Assembly: GCF_963082655.1 (NCBI RefSeq)
Contig: NC_081556.1
Coordinates: forward strand, 148,926,501-148,990,500
From: Stomoxys calcitrans
Taxonomy: Eukaryota; Arthropoda; Insecta; Diptera; Muscidae
Length of the DNA stretch: 64,000 bases
Reading direction: 5' to 3'
Below, piece by piece: positions 57,101 to 64,000 of the stretch. Positions within the stretch are counted from its first letter, which is position 1. Each line of letters opens with the position of its first letter. Made by a program: the position numbers and the translations under genes. The notes under the pieces are model-generated. The model was given only the letters and a program-made list of their open reading frames with translations, made no database searches and was not told the origin of the DNA.

Positions 57101-60100
57101 TCATTGCTATTGATATCCACCATATACTGCTTTCGGGTTCACATACTCGTAAATATACATACATGTATATATGAATATGTACACATACAAAATTAAAATT
57201 GGTTTCAATCACAATCAATAAATGATCCAACAAATTTTTTAATTGAAACTGCTTCAATTACGAAAATGATAATATCAATCACAGTTTTTGAAAAAAGTTA
57301 TTGGATATAATTAAAAAATTGCATACTCAATTAAAAAATGACTGAAAATTTTTGAAATTTTCAATCGACTTTTTAATTGATCCAATTCAAAAAAAATTTC
57401 AATTAATTTTTTAATTAGACCAACTAAAAATTTAATTAAAAATATGCAAATGGTATATTAAAATTTTTGAGAAAAGCGAGCCGTATAGGGCGCACCCTCA
57501 ATTTCGATCCAAAGATATTGTAAAACTCGTGGAACACGAGCTTGAGTTTTATGTTTGGGTCCATGAACTCCTTAAAATGCAACGGAAAGAAATGTATTCC
57601 AAATTATAAAAGAAAGAGAAGCGAAGTGGGTTGCGTCTACAAATTTAATTTTAAGAAGGTCACATTTATATACAAAATTTTATAAGATTCAGTTAAAAAA
57701 TTATAGAATCAATTAATTTTTCAATTAAACATGGCAAAAATTTCAATCACAATCGTAATTGAAAGAAGTTTACATACAATTTAGATTCAAAGTTCATATT
57801 CAATTAAAAAAATTATTGAATCAATTAAATGTTTATTAAAAATTTTCCAAAATTTCAATCACCTGCGTAATTGAAAAAAATAATTCAATTGAAAATAAGA
57901 TTGATTCAATTAATTTTTTAATTAAAAACTTTTTTATTCTCAATTAAAGTTTTAGATGAAAAAATGTTCGTTATATTTTTTCTGTATATATTGTTTTTCC
58001 CTATTATTATAAATTGTAGAGACCTTTCTACTATCAGTAAGATTCTAAAAACATTGAAACTATGCAGTGTATATATGTCATTATATTGTACATTGGCGGT
58101 AGTTGGGTGCAGTAGGAATATGTCGTATTTTTGTTAAAAACATACCTACATACCTATTCAGGTAGAAAACTTACTATTTAAGATGTAATATACTGGCTAC
58201 ACTCCTTACTATTGGAATTAATTTATAATAGGCAGCTCATGTAATTAGGTACATAGTTTAATATATACCTCTATTATAAATTCATATATTCAGCTGTATA
58301 CCTTGTATAGCGTATCTCTGTGTGTGTGTTATACGAATATTATGCTTCTCACGCTGTGGTCATTGTGTTTTTGTTGTAATTGAAACCAGTTGCAGTTTTT
58401 GAGTAATGCACCAATGACTATGGCACTTATCCATAGGGAAATACTATTGAGAGGGGGAGAAAACAAAAGCAAAAACATTGAAATAATCATTGCACTTACC
58501 TGTGTTCAATTTTTTTTATTTATTTATACATATATTTATTTTGATTTTGTTTCCTCCCCACGATTTGATTTGTTGTTGCAGCTGATGCAACTGAATTAAA
58601 TGAATTTGTAAAATTATGCCCATTGCATTTCATTTATTGCTTTATATTTTTCTACCCAATTTTCCTTCTCATTCACTCTCGTGAATGAGTTTTTTTTTCT
58701 GTTGCTGCTCCAACATTTCCCCTTGTTTTGTTTGTTTTTGATTTCTTACGTTTTGTTCTTGTCATTCGCGTGTTTGTGTTTTTTCTTTGATGTATTTGGC
58801 AGAGAAATACAACAGCTGATTGTGTTTGCCCTAAAATGTGTGTTTGTTAAACATTTTCAGGGTTGCCATTAGTCAAATAATAAACGTTTTACATGAAGCA
58901 AAAAGTAAAGCGTTTAAAAGTTTTTGTTTTGAAAAGGAATTTGTAGTTTAGCAAAATTAGTAAGAAATACTAGAGAAAAAGAACTAATAGTCCCTGGTTT
59001 GTAGCACGGAATTCCTAGCTGAAAATTTCTTTCTTTTTCGAGGTTACTTTTTATTTTTTTTAGTGCGCACAACAAGCCGATTGCTGGCTTATGTGGGCGG
59101 ATTAAAATGTGCACCCTCTTTTCTATTTAACCTGAACCTAATCTAACTGGTTTGGAACGCATAACAATTGCTGTTTTATTGTAATACTGGATGGATAAGC
59201 CGTGAAGGCCTTATGTTCACTTCTGGAGCCACTAGAGACCGGAATCCCTATCCGATTTGGCTGAAATTTTGCAAGAGGTGTTTTGGTTTGTCTCGTAACA
59301 ACTTTGGTCTTAATCATTTGTTGTCTCGCAACAACTATGGTCTCAATCGGTTAATAACCTAATATAGCTTCCATATAAACCGATGTGGAATCTTCACTTC
59401 TGGAGCCTCTAGAGGGCGCAATTTTTATCCGATTTGGCTGAAATTTTGCATAAAGTGTTTAGTGTTTTGTTTTGCAACAACTATGTCCTAAATCGGTTCA
59501 TAGCCTGATATAAACCGATCTCCCGATTATACTTGTTAAGTCTCTAGAGGGCACAATTCTTATCCGATTTGGTTGAAATGTTTTCCATGACCTTCAACAT
59601 ACGTGTCAAATATGGTCTGAATCGGTCTATAACCTAATACAGATACGATATAAACCGATCTCCCGATTTTAGTTCTAAAGTCCCTAAAGGGCCAATTTTA
59701 GTTCTAAAGCCCCTAAAGGGCACAACTTTTATCCGAATTGGCTGAAATTTCACACAATGACTTCTATTACAGTCTCAAACATTCAATCCTTGGTGGAGGG
59801 TATATAAGATTCGGCCCGGCCGAACTTAAGGTCCAAATAGAATGAGCGCGTTAAGTTTTGTTTTTGAGTGTCATGTTGCAAAAATGCAACCCTCCACAAA
59901 AATTCCACAAAAGCAACGCGAAAAAGTTAAACAAATTTTTCAACTTCCACGCTCGAAGCCGAGCTTCATTCTGTGCTGTCACACGTAAAGTAGTGTTTTC
60001 AGTCGTCAAAGTTAAAAATTGTTTAACTTTTGCGAGTTGCTTTTTTAACTTTTGTTTGCAAGGTTGAATTTTTCAACGCGCTCTTTCTGTTTAAACAAAT

Positions 60101-62318
60101 CGAAGCTCGAATTACTAAGTTGAACATGTAGAGAGATATTGATCAAACGGCGGGGGGAATAGGTTTTTTGTTGTACTAGCAGGGTGCGGAGGTGCGTCCA
60201 GAGGGATCTGGTCCTAAGCCGAGCAGGATTTGGTGGGCCATCAAACAGGTGGCGTGTGTCGTTTGGTCCCTGGTATCAATAGGGATAGCGTGTCAATGAG
60301 TGCAGTCCGATTCAAGTTTTAAGCTCAATGATAAGGGACCTTCTTTTTATAGCCGAGTCCGAACGGCGTGCCGAACTGCAACACTTCTTGGGAGAAGTTT
60401 TTACATGGCATAATTCCTCACAAATGTTGCCAGCATTAGCAGGGAAAAACCACCGCTGAAAATTTTCTCTGATGGTCTCGCCAGGATTCGAACCCAGGCG
60501 TTCAGCGTCACAGGCGGGCATGCTAACCTCTGCTCTACGGTGGCTTCCGAACTAAAAAAGTTAACAGCGTTGACATGTTTTGTAAAAATATTTTATAACT
60601 CAAAAGCAAAACAATTTGCAAAATAGGTTTAATTGTACCTAATTTTTTTTTTCGTCATTCACAATATCTTCTTTGACAATTCACAATTATCCTCAAATTT
60701 TCTCGTTAAATCTATTCGTTGCAGCTGGCGGCTTGGCAAAGAGTCGGATGAGAAATCTACTCTACCAAAAGTCTATGATCGATAGTTTGCCAGCTCTAGT
60801 GTGGAGGTTGTGGAATAGAGAATCGTTATCTTTGGAGATCGACCGCCAGCTAACTGAAGTTGCGTTGATATGCATTATTGGCCCATTAGGAGGTTTTAAA
60901 ATGGCCAGAACTACTTCCGCCGCTATACTAACTTGGTTTTTTTGTCTCTCTCTCTCTCTCTTTATATTCGATTACTTTTAAATGCATATCTATAATTAAC
61001 ATTTAATTTATTTTTATCCATTTCATGTTGCTGTCATCCAACACCACCTACCGCCACTTGATGGATGAATCCTTTGCCTCCATAAAAAAACACCCACACA
61101 CACACATTCAACATGATGCTATCAAATGTCTACGGGAACGGGAATAGGTAAACAAAACAATGATGCTGCTTCGGTACGTACAGCCCATCCAATACCCCCT
61201 GCTTGTGGCATCTACTATTTTGAGGTGAAAATCATTTCAAAGGGCAAAAATGGTTACATGGGCATTGGTCTGACTGCTCAACAGTTTCGCATGAATCGTC
61301 TGCCAGGTATGTATATGTCCTATTTCCGACTATTTGTCATATTTTTTGTAATCAATAGACCAGAGCCTCTTCCGTTTGAGATACATATGTGTGTATGTAG
61401 GCATTTGGTGTGCATAGATTGACGTTGGAGAGGGCAGAGAAAAGCTATTGATTTTTATTTTGTTTCTATGGACATAGTATATTTAGATGTGATTATAATT
61501 TCTAATGAATTTTGTTATTTTTTCGTATAGGTTGGGATAAACAATCATACGGTTATCATGGCGATGATGGCAATTCATTTTCTTCATCGGGTCATGGCCA
61601 ATCCTATGGGCCCACATTTACCACAGGCGATATTATCGGTTGCTGTGTGAACTTTGTCAATAATACATGCTTCTACACAAAGAATGGCATTCATTTGGGT
61701 ATTGCATTCAGAGATTTACCGGTAAGTGCAAGTAAAGAAACCCCCCTTATTTTTATAGAAAATTACTAAGAAATTAAATGTCAAATGATTTCAGTTGAAT
61801 GCCAAATTTTCGAAGGCCTGAAAATTAATTACGAAATAGAACGCAGAGAATTGACTCTCTGACATTTGCCATTGAAATTTTAGCAATATATCGGAAAATA
61901 TTATTTTGCCTAATCCCTATTGGGTCGTTTCTTTTTCTCTCCACCAGACAAAGTTGTATCCCACAGTTGGTCTGCAGACTCCCGGTGAAGAAGTTGATGC
62001 CAATTTCGGCCAAGAACCATTCAAATTTGACAAAATTGAAGAAATGATGAGAGACATGAGAGAGGAGATGAAGAAAACAATCTACGATTTCCCCCTACAT
62101 GGTGATCAGGGAGATCCCACTACGCTGTTACAAAAGTTAGTTGGATGTGGGACTACAGATTGATGAAGAATTTATTAAATTTTGTTTTTGTTTGTTATCT
62201 TTTAGAATGGTTAATTCATATTTGGTGCATAATGGTTATAGTCAAACAGCTGAAGCGTTTGCCCGTACAACTGGCCAAAGTTTAAGGGAAGATCTCTCAT
62301 CAATGCGCAATAGACAGA
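49034..62318 (+). CDS. RanBPM: RanBPM (RanBP9/10 homologue), coding exons 1-5, 3' end outside window
   Basis: Scaffold subunit of the CTLH/GID E3 ubiquitin ligase in other animals; in flies it also acts in germline niche and brain. Exons 49034-51107, 61148-61306, 61531-61721, 61948-62135 and 62206-62318, all GT-AG with matching phases (1,1,0,2,1), encode at least 908 residues. Residues 1-~660 are a low-complexity extension. Then comes [21 protein letters not shown], a SPRY domain (~690-860; [62 protein letters not shown]) and a LisH motif ([21 protein letters not shown]). The CTLH and CRA parts must lie beyond 64000: exon 5 ends with donor A|GTAAGT at 62319. Intron 1 is 10 kb. The first ATG was chosen for position (AAGAACATGG context). 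The frame is open throughout. Confidence 0.93.
51501..51999 (+). mobile_element. MITE family M2 with an internal insertion
   Basis: Starts CAGAATGAACGTGTTGAG and ends ATGGCGCTCATTCTG, an imperfect inverted pair. 51501-51560 and ~51815-51999 match the shorter copy at 59838-60089 (TTTTTGAG, GCAAAAATG, CCACAAAAGCAACGCGGAAA, TTGTTTAACGTTTGCGAGTT). About 250 bp between are extra. Confidence 0.65.
53190..54100 (+). repeat. AT-rich repeat of CAATTAAAAAATTAATTG phrases, with an island
   Basis: Many near-palindromic TTAATTGATTCAATTAA-type phrases flank a non-AT-rich island (53520-53815). A homologous repeat in opposite orientation lies at 57190-57970: the phrase AACTGTGATTG...ATTATCATTTTCGT occurs at ~54007 and in reverse at ~57265. 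It begins near ACACAGAAAAAAATCGC, a possible terminus. The island reads plausibly as protein on both strands, but I recognise no family. Confidence 0.55.
54104..54698 (+). mobile_element. Family A element in RanBPM intron 1
   Basis: Head TTATACCCTCCACCATAGGG; GATCGTCATGACATTC; GCACCCTAACTTTCGCAGGA; about two degraded 153-bp units; tail GGACCAGCCGAACTAATCAC and GCTCTTACTTGTTG. The ATGGTGGTGGG part is lost. Confidence 0.7.
55069..55352 (+). mobile_element. tRNA-derived SINE
   Basis: GGCCACTGTAGCGCAGAGGT, GGATTCAAATTCCGGC (weakened B box), body, end GGAATGTTGATGGACAAAAT. Sequences on both sides (AAAAGCGCAACAACTCCTTT; GATCGTGTGCCTTTTGGAAC) are near-adjacent at 28280-28350, suggesting the SINE inserted into another dispersed repeat. 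Confidence 0.75.
56650..56960 (-). pseudogene. LINE reverse-transcriptase fragment
   Basis: The minus frame reads [26 protein letters not shown], the conserved 'W K ... P L L K P G K D ... S Y R P I S L' block of jockey/I-type LINE reverse transcriptases. After that the frame drifts (AGHQHVF corresponds to the usual 'HQHGF'). Isolated fragment, antisense to RanBPM. Confidence 0.7.
57190..57970 (-). repeat. AT-rich repeat, inverted copy, with a second island
   Basis: Reverse-orientation relative of 53190-54100 with TTAATTGATCC and CAATTAATTTTTTAATTAG phrases. A less AT-rich island at ~57475-57660 has no counterpart at 53520-53815. The right end is near TTTTTTCTGTATA, which mirrors the ACAGAAAAAAAT near 53200. 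Confidence 0.5.
59235..59832 (+). mobile_element. Family A element, head missing
   Basis: Starts within a unit (ATCCGATTTGGCTGAAATTT), has about four diverged units, and ends TTGGTGGAGGGTATATAAGA, TTCGGCCCGGCCGAACTTAA. The tail lies directly against the M2 MITE at 59838. Confidence 0.7.
59838..60089 (+). mobile_element. MITE family M2, short copy
   Basis: AGAATGAGCGCGTTAA at the left and TTCAACGCGCTCTTTCTG at the right form inverted ends of about 16 bp. Internal TTTTTAACTTTTGTTTGC and AAAGTTAAACAAATTTTTC give further self-complementarity. No coding capacity. Confidence 0.7.
60291..60548 (-). mobile_element. tRNA-derived SINE
   Basis: The minus strand reads GGAAGCCACCGTAGAGCAGA, GGGTTCGAATCCTGGC, body, and ends TTGAATCGGACTGCACTC at the plus-strand left side. 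The last ~60 bp found in the copy at 36201 are missing. Open frame 60312-60521 (minus) is read across it. Confidence 0.8.
61148..62318 (+). CDS. RanBPM: RanBPM exons 2-5: SPRY and LisH domains
   Basis: 61148-61306, 61531-61721, 61948-62135, 62206-62318. Joins are exact: G|GT at exons 1-2 and 2-3, CCG|ACA at 3-4, AA|A at 4-5. Exon 2 starts with the SPRY A/B strands ([22 protein letters not shown]), exon 3 covers the [14 protein letters not shown] to CFYTKNG core, exon 4 ends the SPRY ([19 protein letters not shown]) and adds a charged helix ([14 protein letters not shown]), and exon 5 is LisH. The SPRY binds partner proteins; LisH mediates dimerisation in this family. Short frames reading into introns at 61126-61422 and 61512-61769 are unspliced read-through. 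Confidence 0.93.
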
Positions 62319-62859
62319 GTAAGTTTACCACCAAAATGTGTATAAGTTGAAAAGTTATTTGGATATGACGGATAGTTGGCAATATCATGGTTGTTTAATG
62401 TCAACTTGCCAACCGAAGTGGTTGTGATTGTCACAAGCATTCTTCAGATCTTGCAAAAGATATTTTGACTAAAGCGAAAATGTTCTGCTCAGTCGAAAGT
62501 GTGGATCATCAAGGCTTGATCACCAGCTGAAATACATTCAGGAATACCATAGCACACGCTAATCACAAGTCTCTCGTCCTTTACATTGAAAACGTAGGAA
62601 ATTAAAAAAAAATACAAATGTCTCAGAAGAAGATGGGAGGATGCCAAAGGGCAGACTGCCTCAACATCAGCGAATATATACCAAGCGAGCATTTTGTAAT
62701 CGCCAACAAGCATGCAATGGTTCCTTTTTGATATTAATGGTGCCTACAGAAATCTTAAACCGTCATCAATCATGAAGGAGCTGTAACCATAAGAAAGTTT
62801 ATTCTTTCTAGAAGACGTTTTACTGCTAGCTTAGGGTTTATTGATTTACAGAAGTGAGG

Positions 62860-63690
62860 CAGTAGAGTGACACCTCAGGTGGTATATTACGTGCGACGAA
62901 TCCCATCACGGCTGTGGTCTACTGTTAGGTCACTTTCGAGCCACTGGGATGACAGCCCCCCTGACACTTTTGGCGACGTAACTGTGACTGATCTGAAGAG
63001 AAGCCACCGGTTATTCATCTCTAAATTTATTGCGCATCCCGAAAATTACAAGGCATTCCATTCGTCGTATTCGTGGTCTCCGAGCCGATGAACAACCATA
63101 TAAATTTGCCGTGGACGAAGTTACGAATGCCATCCGTAATACCAAGTCGTCCAAAGCGCTGGGTTCAGACGAAATCTCCCCACTGATGCCGAAGAATTTC
63201 CTCAACCTGCCTCAGCAATTTCATATTTCCTGATTTCTGGAAAATGGGCAGCCTGAAAAGACCCGAGATAAGTCGTCGATAGCCAATGCGCTTGAAGGAC
63301 TTCTCCTCCCGAAGTAGTTAGAGAATTTCCACTTGCTTAACATCACCACAGATTCGACGATTGCTTTGCACGCCATAATAATCATGTTCAAAATCTGATC
63401 AGACCGTGCTAAAGGACAGTCTTCGGGGCTCTGGACATCTTGAAGTCATACAACGTTTTTGAGGGCATCACTGACACATCTCTCTGCTACTACTTCTACT
63501 CCCGGCACGGGATAGCTGTGAGCACCACTCAAGCTGGAACATTGAGGTCCGATCTATGTGGTGTTCATTACTGTCACGATTAGCTTAGCTGTGTGCTACC
63601 GGGCGCGTCCACAGATTGCGGATAGTGGAATTCTCCATCCGGAGTAGCAGTAACTGCAGTCGAGGACAATCAGCGGAATCTAGTGGAGAG
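62860..63690 (+). pseudogene. Decayed jockey-like LINE reverse transcriptase
   Basis: Frames change along one conserved order: LWSTVRSLSSHWDD...TFGDVTVTDLKRSHRLFISKFIAHPE; then IRRIRGLRADEQPYKFAVDEVTNAIRNTKSSKALGSDEISPLMPKNF (the 'KSSKA.GPDGISPLM.K' block); then NGQPEKTRDKSS; then a degraded LLLP...NFHL and RTVL.ALDLSKAF-like zone. Stops and shifts separate the pieces. It lies in the last RanBPM intron visible. Confidence 0.7.
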
Positions 63691-63880
63691 TCTCAGTGAG
63701 AGATCGGATGGCACCGGCGCAAATACTGAGTGCCAAAGATGCTCGATATGACAAGCGGAGTTATTGGCGCCTTTAAATAACCAACGGCCAACCTGTTCCC
63801 GCGGCGATCGGTCCTTTGGCGGGAATCGCCACCTCCACATGAAAATGTGGTGACAACCACAACAACAACTACTACTACTT
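63690..63880 (+). mobile_element. LINE 3' terminal region with CAA/ACT-rich tail
   Basis: CGCGGCGATCGGTCCTTTGG, CGCCACCTCCACATGAAAAT, then ACAACCACAACAACAACTAC. Same end as the fragment at 43381-43495, in the expected place after the LINE at 62860-63690. Confidence 0.55.
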
Positions 63881-63888
63881 TATTTCCC

Positions 63889-63990
63889 CTGTTCACTTCA
63901 TTAAAGAACAGGGGATACTTCTCTCATATCAATGAGTGCAGTACGATTGCAGCGGACATGCCAACCTCTGCGCCACGGTGGCCTCCCTCT
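63889..63990 (-). mobile_element. SINE, internally deleted
   Basis: The family 3' end (TTCTCTCATATCAATGAGTG, CAGTACGATTG) is joined directly to the tRNA-like head (GCGGACATGCCAACCTCTGC, GCCACGGTGGCCTCC), missing the ~190-bp body and the B box. Confidence 0.7.
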
Positions 63991-64000
63991 AGCCGGCCTT

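Larger units (their letters stand above)
51108..61147 (+). other. RanBPM intron 1 (10 kb)
   Basis: GT donor after 51107 and AG at 61146-61147. A GA-rich purine stretch (51155-51290) follows the donor. It holds MITE family M2 (51501-51999, 59838-60089), AT-rich repeats (53190-54100, 57190-57970), family A (54104-54698, 59235-59832), SINEs (55069-55352, 60291-60548) and a LINE piece (56650-56960). I see no extra exon. Stretches 52000-53190, 55420-56640, 58000-59200 and 60560-61140 carry nothing recognisable. Confidence 0.8.

Noticed and set aside
60673..60981. Possible extra RanBPM exon ([26 protein letters not shown]...)
   Set aside because: No similarity to the RanBP9 region between exons 1 and 2, whose join at 51107/61148 already preserves the conserved sequence and phase.
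1..64000. CRISPR array or prokaryotic operon
   Set aside because: The short-period arrays have no spacers. The genes have spliceosomal introns and the repeats are insect transposons.

Overview
The window is animal nuclear DNA, and the gene sequences and repeats point to a calyptrate (muscid-like) fly. Two protein-coding genes are supported, both on the + strand with GT-AG introns. The first is a 1-Cys peroxiredoxin closest to Drosophila Prx2540 (ATG 34943, stop 41344, four exons, 220 aa, complete). The second is the 5' part of RanBPM, a RanBP9/10-type scaffold of the CTLH E3 ligase. Its coding exons run from 49034 to 62318 and it continues past the window. A non-coding first exon with a DRE-type promoter is inferred near 44.8-45.1 kb. 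Species cannot be fixed from the sequence alone.

Nearly everything else is repeats, many of them nested. 0-11.7 kb: an inverted duplication (1-1690), a family of ~130-bp repeats, a 153-bp repeat array (5.4-8.1 kb), a foldback (8.4-8.9 kb) and a mariner-type MITE. 11.7-20.1 kb: a ~4-kb minisatellite of an 11-bp unit, split by a young Ty3/gypsy retrotransposon (12212-16536). The retrotransposon has 204-bp LTRs with no difference seen between them, a 4-bp target duplication, a tRNA-Trp-type primer site and two reading-frame breaks. The 1000-residue-plus open frames here, on both strands, are a by-product of the stop-free 11-mer and are not genes. 21.5-25.5 kb: more 153-bp repeats (with a 306-bp higher-order duplication), a GTACC-rich repeat family interrupted by another element, and a 23-bp minisatellite. 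25.5-31.5 kb: mostly featureless AT-rich DNA.

31.5-43 kb is the Prx locus. Repeat elements lie directly upstream, inside the 5.5-kb first intron (including a 41-bp tandem repeat built from two hairpins) and downstream (a fragment of Prx exon 2 between two inverted MITE copies). 43-64 kb is the RanBPM locus. Its introns carry tRNA-derived SINEs, decayed jockey-like LINE pieces, AT-rich repeats and a second MITE family.

The recurrent repeat (here 'family A') begins with a TATACCC...CCACCACCAT head, contains 153-bp internal repeats and ends with ATGGTGGTGGG followed by a TTCGGCCCGGCCGAA palindrome. It has about twelve copies or pieces here and is the most pervasive structural feature. No bacterial, phage or CRISPR features were seen.
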